The notes: a model not told the origin generated them from the sequence alone. 64,000 nucleotides of DNA from Bradyrhizobium sp. SSBR45G (GCF_030159255.1 NZ_BSCT01000040.1:1-64000); one strand, 5' to 3'; counted from the stretch's first letter, positions 43,865-53,773 are shown. Program-made: numbers and translations.

Positions 43865-43962
43865 GTCATCGTCCGCGAAAGCGGACGATCCAGGACACAC
43901 CGGCCCCTCTAGACTCACGACCGTCTCGAACTACTGGATACCCCGCTTTCGCGGGGTATGAC
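43865..43962. repeat. Dispersed palindromic repeat, copy C
   Basis: Outer arms GTCAT (43865-43869) and ATGAC (43958-43962) enclose two perfect hairpins: GTCCGC-GAAA-GCGGAC (43871-43886) and ATACCCCGC-TTTC-GCGGGGTAT (43938-43959). The element fills most of the gap between gcdH and the next gene and is of a type common between Bradyrhizobium genes. Confidence 0.65.
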
Positions 43963-44009
43963 GGCGGAGAGTGGGGCGGCAGTCTGCCCCACACGCAGGA
44001 AGTCACGCC

Positions 44010-44927
44010 ATGGCCGACAATGACGACGTCCCGTTCAACCGCAACTTCCCGCTTGCTGCTGGAGTCGTCGACGAGGTGCGCCCGGGCATCCGGCGCGTCC
44101 TCTGCAACAATCCGAGTCCGTTCACCTTCACCGGCACGGTCAGCTACATCCTGGGCCAGGGCAAGGTCGCGATCATCGATCCCGGCCCGGACAATGCTGA
44201 TCATGCGCAGGCGCTGCTCGATGCCGTCAGGGGCGAGACCGTGACGCACATCCTGGTCACGCATACCCATCGCGACCACTCGCCGAACACCGGCCGGCTG
44301 AAGGCCGCGACCGGCGCGACGGTCTACGCCGAAGGCCCGCACCGGGCTTCGCGGCCGCGCTACGAAAGCGAGAAGCACAATCCGGAATCCGGCGTCGATC
44401 GCGACTTCGCTCCGGATGTCACGGTGGCTGACGGCGACGTCATCGAGGGGCAGGGCTGGCAGGTCGAGGCGGTCGCCACGCCCGGCCATACCGCCAACCA
44501 TCTCGCCTTCGCCTGGGCCGAGCGCAGCACGACCTTCGTCGGCGATCACGTGATGGGCTGGGCCACCTCGATCGTGGCGCCGCCCGACGGCTCGATGGTC
44601 GACTACATGGCCTCGCTGGAGCGGCTCGCCGCGCGGCCCGAGGAGCTCTATTTCTCAGGCCATGGCCCGGAAATCCTCGAAGGCCCACGCTACACCCGCT
44701 TCCTGTTGCGCCACCGTCAGGCGCGCGAAGCCTCCATCCTGCATCGCCTCGGCAAAAGCGAGGCGGACATTCCGACAATGGTGCGCGCGATCTATATCGG
44801 CATCGATCCGCGGCTCACCACGGCGGCAGGCTATTCCGTGCTGGCGCATCTGGAGGACCTGGTGGCCCGCGGCGTGGTCGCAACAGAGGGCGATCCGGTC
44901 ATCGGCGGCACCTATCGGCTGGCCTGA
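44010..44927 (+). CDS. Metallo-beta-lactamase-fold hydrolase
   Basis: A 305-residue MBL-fold protein. The metal motif is H85-T-H87-R-D89-H90; further ligands are the His in TPGHTANH and the Asp in VGDHVMGW. The C-terminal part, about residues 225-305, forms a winged-helix-like extension as in LACTB2-type proteins, including LLRHRQAREASIL. AGGA lies about ten bases before the ATG at 44010; an earlier ATG at 43971 lies next to the repeat. Substrates in this group include thioesters and nucleic acids; none can be assigned. Confidence 0.85.
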   Translation: MADNDDVPFNRNFPLAAGVVDEVRPGIRRVLCNNPSPFTFTGTVSYILGQGKVAIIDPGPDNADHAQALLDAVRGETVTHILVTHTHRDHSPNTGRLKAATGATVYAEGPHRASRPRYESEKHNPESGVDRDFAPDVTVADGDVIEGQGWQVEAVATPGHTANHLAFAWAERSTTFVGDHVMGWATSIVAPPDGSMVDYMASLERLAARPEELYFSGHGPEILEGPRYTRFLLRHRQAREASILHRLGKSEADIPTMVRAIYIGIDPRLTTAAGYSVLAHLEDLVARGVVATEGDPVIGGTYRLA

Positions 44928-44948
44928 TCTCTATTCCTGCGCGCCTGG

Positions 44949-45647
44949 TCAGTTGCCGATCGTGAAGTAGGCGAAGGGATAGAGCGTCACGTAGATCGCC
45001 CACTTCAACAATCCATAGGCGAACAACGCGACGAGCAGCAGGTTCGGCTCGGGTAGGGCGGCATCGACATCCGACCACGCCGCGCTGCGCCGCTGTGACC
45101 GCCAGCGAATGACGGCACTCAGGGCGAGGGCCGCAGCGAGCGCGTAGCCGTATTGGATCACCCAGGACCACGGTCCCACTTCGCGATTCAGGAGCAGGCC
45201 GATCGCATCGGTGGTGCCGTGATTGGAGAACTGCTTCGCGATCCAGGTCGAGACGGAGAGCAGGATCGCCGTCAGCCCGAAGCAGGACACGATCGCATCC
45301 ATCCAGATCCTCACGGCTGTGCGGCGGCTGGCGGCCTGCGTCTCCACGCTCTCGCCATGAACCAGCAACGACGAGAGCAGCAGAACGCTCAGATAGAGAA
45401 GGAGCAGCGTGATGATGACGTCGATGACGGCGTAGATGAAATACTCCGGGCTGTTGAGGAGCGTTCCCCATCCTCCGGGAGCCGTGCGCAGGAGATGCAG
45501 CATGAACGGCATCGACAGCCAGATCAGCGCGGCCAGCCAGCGCTCGGTCTGCCTGTTGTTGACGACCTGCGCGCTCGGAAATCTCAGCCATTCGAGCGCC
45601 TCCGATGCCCGAATCGGGGCTCGCTCATGCTCCACATCCGTGGTCAT
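44949..45647 (-). CDS. Integral membrane protein, function unknown
   Basis: A 232-residue protein with about five hydrophobic segments: roughly 37-55, 70-92, 115-135, 160-178 and 205-228. The N-terminal 35 residues are polar and probably cytoplasmic. I recognise no family motif. It is the last of three minus-strand genes (patatin, exported protein, this one) with short gaps of 32 and 19 bases, so the three are probably co-transcribed and may act together at the membrane. Confidence 0.65.
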   Translation of the reverse strand: MTTDVEHERAPIRASEALEWLRFPSAQVVNNRQTERWLAALIWLSMPFMLHLLRTAPGGWGTLLNSPEYFIYAVIDVIITLLLLYLSVLLLSSLLVHGESVETQAASRRTAVRIWMDAIVSCFGLTAILLSVSTWIAKQFSNHGTTDAIGLLLNREVGPWSWVIQYGYALAAALALSAVIRWRSQRRSAAWSDVDAALPEPNLLLVALFAYGLLKWAIYVTLYPFAYFTIGN

Positions 45648-45666
45648 CTTGCGTTCTCCCAGCCGC

Positions 45667-46611
45667 CTAGCGCGGCTTCCAGCGAACCTCGAGACTCTGT
45701 ACGCCCCCGCCCGGCATGCGACGGAGCCTGATCTTGGTCCGGTACGGATGCCACTCGCCGTGGGTGTCGACGAAGCCGAAGAAATTGCGCTGCACCGGGA
45801 CGGGGACGGTGAAGCCGAAGCAGGCCGGCACCGTACGGTCCTGGCCGGTCACGATGGTGAACTCCATCGTATAGGCCGCCCGCAGCTCGTCGCCAACCCC
45901 GATGCTGTCCCGGGCCCTCGCACTGTTGGGATCGCGGAAGATGGTCCGGACCAGCCGCGAATCGTTCGGGATCTTCTCGAAGCCGTAGGCGTCCCAGCGG
46001 TCGGGACCCGAGACTTTCTCGTCGTCGGTCGATTGCCGGCAATCCGGATCGAGCGGCATGTGCAGATATTTGTAGATCTTGGGGCTGCGCGACAGGTTGT
46101 CGGCCGGATCGATCGTGTGGTGCTGGGCGAACTCGTAGAGTGTGACGTGGCGGTTGTTGTCGCCGAACTGTTCCAAGGGCGCGTCCTTGGCGCAGTTTGT
46201 CCTGATGCCGGGGCGCCAGAGCGTGACGTAACGGACCTGGAAGCGGGGAAAGGCTGGCGCTTCGGCCGCGGGCGTCTCGACCGTCTCGGTCCGGACGTTC
46301 CAGACCGCCTCGTTGCCCGGACGCATCGTGACGTTGGGACCCGGAATGAAGATGAAGCGCGCCTCCGCGAGCCAGGGCAGGGGCGCCTTGCCGACGCGGA
46401 GATAGCGGCGCCCGTCGCTGAGCGGCATGGCCGCGCTGTCGACATCGGAATATGGCGGGTACACGACGACGAGACCGGAGGTCTTGTCGGCGAGCTCCCC
46501 GCAAAGTCGCCGGTCATCGTTCCAATCCGGCGTCTGGGCGCGGGCGCCGTTGAGCGAGGCTGCGACGCAGATCACGGCAATCGTCGCGCGCGCCGGGTGA
46601 GGAATGATCAT
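45667..46611 (-). CDS. Exported protein, function unknown
   Basis: A 314-residue protein with a signal peptide over about residues 1-25 (cleavage after GARA). The mature part is rich in Trp, Tyr and Pro and contains four Cys (for example RRLCGEL, TNCAKDA, DPDCRQS, PACFGF), suggesting disulfides in the periplasm. No known domain is recognised. CAGGG precedes the ATG at 46611. It sits between the large patatin and a membrane protein gene in one minus-strand unit. Confidence 0.65.
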   Translation of the reverse strand: MIIPHPARATIAVICVAASLNGARAQTPDWNDDRRLCGELADKTSGLVVVYPPYSDVDSAAMPLSDGRRYLRVGKAPLPWLAEARFIFIPGPNVTMRPGNEAVWNVRTETVETPAAEAPAFPRFQVRYVTLWRPGIRTNCAKDAPLEQFGDNNRHVTLYEFAQHHTIDPADNLSRSPKIYKYLHMPLDPDCRQSTDDEKVSGPDRWDAYGFEKIPNDSRLVRTIFRDPNSARARDSIGVGDELRAAYTMEFTIVTGQDRTVPACFGFTVPVPVQRNFFGFVDTHGEWHPYRTKIRLRRMPGGGVQSLEVRWKPR

Positions 46612-46643
46612 GGGCCTGTCCCTGTCAAATTGACGAGCTGCAA

Positions 46644-49592
46644 TCAGTTGGCTCCCTTGCGCTTGGGAGTGATCGGCTGTGTTGCGGCCGGCGCGGCCGT
46701 GGCGCGGCGCCGGATTGTGCGGGCTGCGGCATCGATGGCGCGCAGCAATGACTTCAAGTCCGCGATCCCGCCTGCCGGCAAGATCGTGCCGATCGCGTGC
46801 TCGCCGAGCGCGCGATAGGCCTCGAACTGGGTCTCGCCGAAAAACTGGTCCGTGGTCGGCTCGTGCGGAAACGCCTCGTTGAGCGCGGCGTAGCTGCGCA
46901 CCGAGATGGGAGCCTTGTCGTCGCGGCAAGGCTTCACATAGACCAGGATACCCTTGTTCTCGCGAGCTTCCGGATAGGTGATCTCGCCGATGGCAAAACA
47001 CGGATCGGCTTCATCGACCTTGCCGGTGATACGGAAGGTTTCAAACCGGATCTGGGCGCCGAAATCGAGCTCCGCCCGCCGCACGGCATTGCCGAGATCC
47101 TCGAACGTCATCTTGAGGTCCTCGCCGCCATCGCTGACGACGATCAAGCGGCACCGTCGCCGGATCATCTCGTAGATGCCGAGGTTCTCGAAATGCCCGC
47201 CGTCGGAAAGGTAGACGTAGCGGCGGTCCGAGGTCGTGATGCCCAGTGCCTCCGCGACCAGTGGCACGGCCGAGATGATCGGCCCGGAGTGCTGATACAC
47301 CTTCTCGCCGCTCGGGCCGGGATTGCCGTACCAGGCCCCGAGCCGGACGTTGAAGAGTGTCATCAGGATGCTGTAGGCGGGCGATGAATTGTAGCCCATG
47401 TTCGGGCTGACAGCCGCGCCCGAAATCGTCATGGTGCTGCCGAGCGACAGCTTGTCGCCGTAGTCCGAGGCGGCGCGGTAGAAGCCCTTGAACTTCGTCG
47501 CCTGCCGCGCCGCAGTCCCGGTGACCGGACGTGTCGCTGGTCTGCCGGCCGCGAGGCTGTCCGTCTCCGACCAGTCGAGCTCGCCGGCACCGATCCAGCG
47601 CGGCGTCGCGGTGAACGAAACCGCCTTGCGCTCCTGCCATGCGAGCTGGCTCGACCCGACGACGTTCAGCGACATGTTCACCACCAGGAGCGGCGGCAGC
47701 GCCCCGCTGCCTTTCGGCCGCTCCGCGAGCGTGCCGGGCCAGATCCTGGCGAGGTCGATATTGTCGGTGGTGTCGAAGTCGGTCAGCTCGTTGGGTCTGC
47801 GGTCGCGATGCGAGGCCCCGAGAAAGGTGCGGATCAGGCGGTTGCGATAGACCCCGTGCATCGAGAAGCGGTTGATGTTGACGAAATAGGAGGCGAACAG
47901 CCCGACGAGCAGCGCCGCCAGCCCGACGAGCACCAGCGTGATCGTGAGCCATCGCGCGACGGCCAGGAGGCCGCCGACCAGCCAGAATGATTGTAGCCAG
48001 GCCGGAAGCACGGCGTCCGGGTCGACGATGTCAGACAGATGAACCCGCGCATTCAGCGCTGACACGGCATTGCTGGGCTTCAGCGAACCCGACAACAGAC
48101 TCCAGTCGATCATCGCCGAGAGCGCGATCAGGATGAAGACGACGCATACCGTGGTGGCCACCGCCATGATGAGATTGCGCGGCAGGTCCTTCCACGACGC
48201 GACCTGCTTCTGCAAGGTCGCCGCCGTGTCCTTCGCTCGCGCCAGCAGCGCCGTGACGGCGCCGGCAAGGCTGCCGGCGCCGGCCAGGGTCGCGGCCGTC
48301 TGATTGAGCGAGGTCGCCGTTCCGCGATGCCCAAAATAGTCGATGAAAACGGCCGATCCGATCAGCACGAGCCCGAACAGGATCATCCAGGCCGCAGCCG
48401 CGGTCATGTGATGGCCAGCCGCACGCGCGAGCCACTCCCGCTCCGCGTCCCCCCAATCGTTGGCGTTGGTGATCGCGACGTAGATGATCTCGCCCAGGAA
48501 CAGAGCCAGGATGAAGACGGGCGGTCCGAGCACGACGAAGAGGTGCCCGGTTTCGAGCGGTGCGGGCAGGGCGGCCGCCGGGAGCTGCGCCGCGCCGTAA
48601 ACGGCAAGCCCGATCACTGCGGCGCTGATCGTCCAGCTCGCGATCATGGCAAGGACGATTTTCGCCGTCGACCACGCCTTCACCGGCGGGTCCGTCCGTG
48701 CCGGCGCGAACTGCGAGAAATACAGGCCGATCAGACAAGCGAGCAAAGCCGTGGCACTGCCGGTGAGCGCCAGATGCGCGACGACCTTCAGCGACAGCGC
48801 CGCCCCGGACTGCTGCAGCAATCCCATCGCCGCGATGGTGGCGAGGCTCGCGCCCAGCAGCATCGGCAGGATCTCATAGAGATAGAACTTGGCCAGATGC
48901 GAGTCCGCGGTCTCGTCATGCGGTCCGGGACGCTGGCCGACGGAATCCACGAAGCTGATGCCCATGAAGGAGACAGCCACGATCGCCACCATGCCCCACG
49001 CGTCGGCCGGCGTCGCCCAGGCGGCCATGGCAGCCAGCTTGGTCAGGACGATCAGCAGCATGACCACGGGAAGAATGACGAGCCAGTTGAGCAGCAGGTT
49101 GCGGATGTACAGCACGACATTCGTCAGCTGGTCCGCGGAGAACAGGCTGGTGTGCGGATTGAGATAGTTGCTGTAGCGGCGCAGATGGCGCAGCGGCGAT
49201 GCCGCGTCGGTCGGATGCTCGCCCCTCAGATGCGAGAGCACGTCGTCGAAGCCGGCGCGCTGGATCCAGGCCGTCAGGAAGCTGCCGGCATAGCCGCCGC
49301 CGGAGACCGTCGACAGATAGTCGAACTTGTCGAGGATGCCGCGCTTGGCAAGGGCTTGCAGCACACCGATCGCGAAGGCGGCGCTGCGGATGCCGCCGCC
49401 CGACAGGCAGATCGCCGACAGCGGCGGCTCAACATTGACGGCTTCCTTGCAGTAGGCCTGCAGCTTGTCGTCGGTATCGGAGGGGGCCGGTGGTGCGGGA
49501 CGGGTGGGAGCGTCACCTGATGCGGCCGTGCGGCGACGATGGACCTCGGCCCATTCGTCTAGAAGGACGTCCCCCACGTCCCGAATCATCAT
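46644..49592 (-). CDS. Large membrane-embedded patatin-like phospholipase
   Basis: A 982-residue patatin-family lipid hydrolase. The oxyanion-hole motif LSGGGIRSA lies at about residues 63-71 and the nucleophile is S97 in STVSGGG. The catalytic Asp motif is D797-G-G in YLSDGGHFENLG. Between them is an insertion of about 700 residues with many hydrophobic segments (about ten, between residues 145 and 620), so the active site is assembled from parts on both sides of a membrane region. ATG 49592 and 49589 are adjacent choices; the upstream extension has no ribosome site. Probable role: lipid turnover in the inner membrane; the substrate is unknown. Confidence 0.8.
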   Translation of the reverse strand: MMIRDVGDVLLDEWAEVHRRRTAASGDAPTRPAPPAPSDTDDKLQAYCKEAVNVEPPLSAICLSGGGIRSAAFAIGVLQALAKRGILDKFDYLSTVSGGGYAGSFLTAWIQRAGFDDVLSHLRGEHPTDAASPLRHLRRYSNYLNPHTSLFSADQLTNVVLYIRNLLLNWLVILPVVMLLIVLTKLAAMAAWATPADAWGMVAIVAVSFMGISFVDSVGQRPGPHDETADSHLAKFYLYEILPMLLGASLATIAAMGLLQQSGAALSLKVVAHLALTGSATALLACLIGLYFSQFAPARTDPPVKAWSTAKIVLAMIASWTISAAVIGLAVYGAAQLPAAALPAPLETGHLFVVLGPPVFILALFLGEIIYVAITNANDWGDAEREWLARAAGHHMTAAAAWMILFGLVLIGSAVFIDYFGHRGTATSLNQTAATLAGAGSLAGAVTALLARAKDTAATLQKQVASWKDLPRNLIMAVATTVCVVFILIALSAMIDWSLLSGSLKPSNAVSALNARVHLSDIVDPDAVLPAWLQSFWLVGGLLAVARWLTITLVLVGLAALLVGLFASYFVNINRFSMHGVYRNRLIRTFLGASHRDRRPNELTDFDTTDNIDLARIWPGTLAERPKGSGALPPLLVVNMSLNVVGSSQLAWQERKAVSFTATPRWIGAGELDWSETDSLAAGRPATRPVTGTAARQATKFKGFYRAASDYGDKLSLGSTMTISGAAVSPNMGYNSSPAYSILMTLFNVRLGAWYGNPGPSGEKVYQHSGPIISAVPLVAEALGITTSDRRYVYLSDGGHFENLGIYEMIRRRCRLIVVSDGGEDLKMTFEDLGNAVRRAELDFGAQIRFETFRITGKVDEADPCFAIGEITYPEARENKGILVYVKPCRDDKAPISVRSYAALNEAFPHEPTTDQFFGETQFEAYRALGEHAIGTILPAGGIADLKSLLRAIDAAARTIRRRATAAPAATQPITPKRKGAN

Positions 49593-49721
49593 GGCCGATC
49601 CCAATCGCCTCGATTGCATCAAGGTCGGGAAAGCTAAACATGAGTTGATGGTGCTTTCAATCGCGATCTGGACGTGCAACCGCGAGGCTTGCAAACGCGA
49701 GGCTTGCGAACGTCAGGCCGG

Positions 49722-50594
49722 CTACTTCTTCACCGTCTTCGCGTTTGCCTTCGCCACCGGCGGCGGCGTGATCTTCTTCACCGGCTTCTGGGCTTCGGCC
49801 TCGCCGGCGTTCGACAGATCCTCGAGCAGCTTGTTGACGCGCGCGGCGTTGCTGCCGAGATCGGAGTCGAAATAGGGCGAACCGGAATAGCGCGAGGCGG
49901 ACCGGACATCGATGCGGGAATCCTCGCCGTCAGGCTTCACTCGGATCGAGATGTCCTCGCGGAAGCCCATGATCGGCGTCCGCGCCACCGCCTCGATGCG
50001 GCCCTCGCGGCGCGGCGGCAGCGGCGCGCGCTCGTCGACCACGAACCATTTGCGGCGGTTGACCAGCTTCAGCGCGACGGCGTAGGCGCGATCGGGCGGC
50101 AGCTCGACCTGCACCGGCTCGATGTCCGGATAGAATGTCCGCTGCTGCTCCCATGAATAGAGCCCGGCATAGGCGGCCGTGTTGGTGCCGTCGCCGTTGC
50201 GCAGCGGCGCCAGCGCCTCGAAGCGCGGCGGATCGACCGGGTCGGTCGTGATGTCATAGATCTTGGGCAGCTTGCGATTCTGCAGCGCCAGATAGGCGGG
50301 ATAGGCCAGCACGACAGCATCGATCATGAAGGCGAGCAGGACGCGGCTCATGCCGCGGCTGCCGTTGCGCCAGATCGCGACGAAAGCGGCAAGGCCGAGC
50401 AGGATCGACAGCACGGCAAGGCCGAGTGCACCGAAGAAGGTGGCGAGCGCCGGCTTCATCTCCAGGAAATCGAAGCGCAGGATCAGGACCGAGACCAGCA
50501 CCGCCACGACCGAAAATACCGCCAGATTGCGGGTCCATGTCGCAAGGCTGGAGGTCGGCTCCGACAGATAGGGGGCGTGGAACCTGCGGGCCAT
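49722..50594 (-). CDS. DUF1499 family membrane protein
   Basis: A 290-residue protein. Three hydrophobic segments lie at about residues 22-42, 50-72 and 82-105; the DUF1499 domain follows (YDITTDPVDPPRFEAL, then the RKWFVVDERAPLPP and PIMGFREDISIRV segments). The C-terminal 25 residues are Lys/Pro-rich. The domain's function is not established. The gene is separate from the patatin operon (129-base gap) and is followed upstream by the MFS gene on the same strand. Confidence 0.8.
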   Translation of the reverse strand: MARRFHAPYLSEPTSSLATWTRNLAVFSVVAVLVSVLILRFDFLEMKPALATFFGALGLAVLSILLGLAAFVAIWRNGSRGMSRVLLAFMIDAVVLAYPAYLALQNRKLPKIYDITTDPVDPPRFEALAPLRNGDGTNTAAYAGLYSWEQQRTFYPDIEPVQVELPPDRAYAVALKLVNRRKWFVVDERAPLPPRREGRIEAVARTPIMGFREDISIRVKPDGEDSRIDVRSASRYSGSPYFDSDLGSNAARVNKLLEDLSNAGEAEAQKPVKKITPPPVAKANAKTVKK

Positions 50595-50735
50595 CGTGTG
50601 AGGAGCTGCCGGGTTGGGCCGCTGCCAGCGTGGTGCCGGACGGCCGGGTCACCTGTGTGAGACCACGCGGATGGGGTAAATTCAAGAGGGCTCTGCCCCA
50701 GACGGAGCGGTGATCCGGACACGATGCGAGGCGGC

Positions 50736-51944
50736 TCAGCGGGGGCGGGTGCGCAAGGCCGTCAGCATCAGCAGGATGGTTGCGAGGGAGAATGCCGCGC
50801 CGGTCATGAACGTGGCGCGCGGCCCATGGGCGTTCCATAGCCATCCTGCCAGCAGGCTCGCGACGAGCAGCGCACCGCCGCTGATCAGGTTGAACAGGCC
50901 GAAGGCGGTTCCGCGCAAGTCCGGCGGGGCGGTATCGGCGACCATCGCCGAGAGCAGCCCCTGTGACAGTCCAAGATACAGCCCCCAGAGCGCGACACCG
51001 ATCGCGGTGCCGACCAGGCCGGGCACGAAGGCCAATGTCAGGTCGGCGGCTGTGAGCGCGACGAGGCCGCAGGTCAGCACGTTGCTGCGGCCGATCCGGT
51101 CGGAGAGGATGCCGGCGGGCATGGCGACGCCGGCATAGATCAGGTTCATCAGCACGTAGACCAGCGGAATCAGGAACAGGGCAAGGCCATCGGCCTGCGC
51201 CTTGAGCACCAGGAACGCCTCGCTGAAGCGCGCCAAGGCGAACACCGCGCCGATGGCGACGACGATCCAATAAGGGCGCGGCAGCCGGTGCAGCTCGCGC
51301 GCATGGATCGGCCAATCGCGGCGCGGCGCAGGCGCGCTCTCCTGCGGCTCGTGCAGGCCGAACAGGATGAGCAGCACGGCGAGCCCGGCCGGCAGTGCCG
51401 ACCACCAGAACACCGCGCGGAAGTCGTTGGCGTAGAGCGCCATCAGGGCCACCGCGAGGAGGGGGCCGGAAAAGGCGCCGACCGTGTCGAGCGACTGGCG
51501 CAGGCCGTAGCTTGCGCCGCGGATGTTGTCCGGAGTGACGTCGGCGATCAGCGCGTCACGCGGCGCCTCGCGGATGCCCTTGCCGATGCGGTCGACGAAG
51601 CGCGCGGCGAGGATCTCCCACGACGTGCTGGCAAGCGGAAACACCGGCTTGGTCAGCGCCGCCAGCCCATAGCCGATCCCGACCAGAAGCTTGCGCTTGC
51701 CGATCCGGTCCGACAGCGCACCGGAGAACACCTTCGTGATCGCCGCGGTGGCTTCGGCCACGCCTTCGATCAGGCCGATTGTCACCGTGGACGCGCCGAC
51801 CACGGTCGCGAGGAAGATCGGCAGCAATGCGTGGATCAGCTCCGAGGAGATGTCCATCAGGAGCGACACAAGCCCGAGCGTCAGCACCGTCGACGGCACG
51901 TCTCGCCACGTCGTGCGCGAAGGCTGCGGTCGTGTCGTGTTCAT
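50736..51944 (-). CDS. Major facilitator superfamily transporter
   Basis: A 402-residue inner-membrane protein with about twelve helices. Typical MFS loop motifs are SGALSDRIGKRKLL between helices 2 and 3 and its counterpart AGILSDRIGRSNVLT in the second half. The ATG at 51944 follows AAGG; a longer frame to 52196 is in the intergenic terminator region. The substrate is unknown, drug-efflux-like at best. It lies downstream of the acyl-CoA ligase gene but a terminator separates them. Confidence 0.88.
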   Translation of the reverse strand: MNTTRPQPSRTTWRDVPSTVLTLGLVSLLMDISSELIHALLPIFLATVVGASTVTIGLIEGVAEATAAITKVFSGALSDRIGKRKLLVGIGYGLAALTKPVFPLASTSWEILAARFVDRIGKGIREAPRDALIADVTPDNIRGASYGLRQSLDTVGAFSGPLLAVALMALYANDFRAVFWWSALPAGLAVLLILFGLHEPQESAPAPRRDWPIHARELHRLPRPYWIVVAIGAVFALARFSEAFLVLKAQADGLALFLIPLVYVLMNLIYAGVAMPAGILSDRIGRSNVLTCGLVALTAADLTLAFVPGLVGTAIGVALWGLYLGLSQGLLSAMVADTAPPDLRGTAFGLFNLISGGALLVASLLAGWLWNAHGPRATFMTGAAFSLATILLMLTALRTRPR

Positions 51945-52030
51945 CGGAGCCTTGTACCGGCCGGATCTCTTCTCGCCTTGCGCCACGTCAACGCCTGAGG
52001 CGCAGCTGCATGGACCAGGGCAAAGCAGAA

Positions 52031-52056
52031 CGGCCTCTCCGATGACGGAGAGGCCG
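52031..52056 (-). terminator. Terminator of the acyl-CoA ligase gene
   Basis: CGGCCTCTCC (52031-52040), loop GATGAC and GGAGAGGCCG (52047-52056) form a perfect ten-pair stem. On the minus strand TTCTGCTTTG follows. It lies 31 bases after the ligase stop, upstream of the MFS gene. Confidence 0.65.
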
Positions 52057-52086
52057 CGCGTTGTGATGCGCCGTGAGACGGGCTTG

Positions 52087-53715
52087 TCAGGCCGCAGCGT
52101 TGGGGAAGCGGTAGCTCTTGAACTGCTCGCGCAGCGCGGTCTTGAGGATCTTGCCGGTCGCGGTGTGTGGAATGCCGTCGACGAAAGCGACGTCATCGGG
52201 CATCCACCATTTCGCGATCTTGCCTTCCATGAATTTCAGGATGTCCTCGCGCGTCGTGGTCTGCCCCGGCTTGAGCTGCACGATCAGGAGCGGACGCTCG
52301 TCCCATTTCGGATGGTAGACGCCGATGACAGCGGCCTCGGCCACCGCCGGATGGCCGACCGCGAGGTTCTCCAGGTCGATCGAGGAGATCCACTCGCCGC
52401 CCGATTTGATGACGTCCTTGGAGCGGTCGGTGATGCGCATGAAGCCATGTTCATCCACCGTGGCGACGTCGCCGGTGTCGAAGAAGCCGTGGTCATCGAG
52501 GATGTTGCTGTCGACCTTGTAGTAGGCCTTGGAGACCGCGGGGCCGGACACTTTGAGCCGGCCGAAGGTCTTGCCGTCCCAAGGCAGCTCGGCTCCGGCG
52601 TCGTCGGTGATCTTCATCTCGACGCCGAACGGCGGGAACCCCTGGGTCTGCAGCACGTCGAGCTTGGCATCACCTTCGGCGCCGAGGAACGGCGGCTTCA
52701 AGGTGGCGAGCGTGCCGATCGGGCTCATCTCGGTCATGCCCCAGGCGTGACGGACGCCGATGCCCATGTCGAGGAAGGCCTGGATCATCGAGCGCGGCAT
52801 CGCCGAGCCGCCGCACACCACCATCTTCAGATGCGGCAGCGTGAGCTTATGCGCCTGCATGTGCTGCAGCAGCATCAGCCACACCGTCGGCACGCCGGCG
52901 GTGTAGGTCACCTTCTCGGTGTCGAGCAGCTCGTAGACCGAGGCGCCGTCGAGCTTGGGCCCGGGCATCACCAGCTTGGTGCCCATCGAAGGTGCGGAGA
53001 AGGCGATGCCCCAGCTGTTGGCATGGAACAGCGGCACCACCGGAAGCATTGTGTCTGCCGCTGACGTCCCGAGTGAATCCCGGTTATTGGCCATCAACGC
53101 ATGCAGCACGTTGGAGCGATGCGAATACAGCACACCCTTCGGATCGCCCGTGGTGCCGGACGTGTAGCACATCGCCGCCGCGGTGTTCTCGTCGAAGGTG
53201 CTCCAGGCAAAGTCGCCGTCGGCTTCGCCGATCCACGATTCGTACGCGACGGCGTTCTTGAGCGTGGTCTGCGGCATGTGCGCGGCGTCGGTCAGAACCA
53301 CATACCGCTCGACGCTCGGCAGCTTGTCAGCGAGCTTCTCGAGCAGCGGCACGAAGGTCAGATCGGTGATGACGATCCGGTCCTGGGCATGGTTGATGAT
53401 CCAGCCGATCTGCTCGGGGAACAGGCGAGGATTGACCGTGTGACAGATCGCGCCGATTCCCATAATGCCGTACCAGACCTCGAGATGGCGGCCGGTATTC
53501 CAGGCAATGGTGGCGACGCGGTCGCCGAGCTTGATGCCGTCGCGCGTCAGTTTCTGTGAAACCTTGAGAGCGCGGTCGTGGATTTGCCGGTAGGTGGTGC
53601 GAACGATGGGGCCTTCGACCGAGCGGGTCACGACCTCCTGGGAGCCATGGATTGTCGCCGCATGCTCGATGATCCGGTGACAAAGCAGGGGCCAGTCTTG
53701 CATCAAACCAAGCAT
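52087..53715 (-). CDS. Fatty-acid-CoA ligase (AMP-forming, medium/long-chain type)
   Basis: A 542-residue acyl-adenylate-forming enzyme that activates a fatty acid with ATP and CoA. The P-loop motif YTSGTTGDPKG lies at residues 184-194, the acyl-pocket motif WGMTEMSP near 348, and the hinge region DRSKDVIKSGGEWIS near 430. The C-terminal catalytic Lys is in HTATGKILKTALR. Length and motifs fit the FadD/AlkK-type group. It is divergent from the extensin-like gene. Chain length preference is unclear. Confidence 0.9.
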   Translation of the reverse strand: MLGLMQDWPLLCHRIIEHAATIHGSQEVVTRSVEGPIVRTTYRQIHDRALKVSQKLTRDGIKLGDRVATIAWNTGRHLEVWYGIMGIGAICHTVNPRLFPEQIGWIINHAQDRIVITDLTFVPLLEKLADKLPSVERYVVLTDAAHMPQTTLKNAVAYESWIGEADGDFAWSTFDENTAAAMCYTSGTTGDPKGVLYSHRSNVLHALMANNRDSLGTSAADTMLPVVPLFHANSWGIAFSAPSMGTKLVMPGPKLDGASVYELLDTEKVTYTAGVPTVWLMLLQHMQAHKLTLPHLKMVVCGGSAMPRSMIQAFLDMGIGVRHAWGMTEMSPIGTLATLKPPFLGAEGDAKLDVLQTQGFPPFGVEMKITDDAGAELPWDGKTFGRLKVSGPAVSKAYYKVDSNILDDHGFFDTGDVATVDEHGFMRITDRSKDVIKSGGEWISSIDLENLAVGHPAVAEAAVIGVYHPKWDERPLLIVQLKPGQTTTREDILKFMEGKIAKWWMPDDVAFVDGIPHTATGKILKTALREQFKSYRFPNAAA

Positions 53716-53773
53716 CAGGTCGTTCCTCCGGTGGTGTTCGCTTTAGGGCAGCGAGGGTCTTTTGGTCCGTTCC

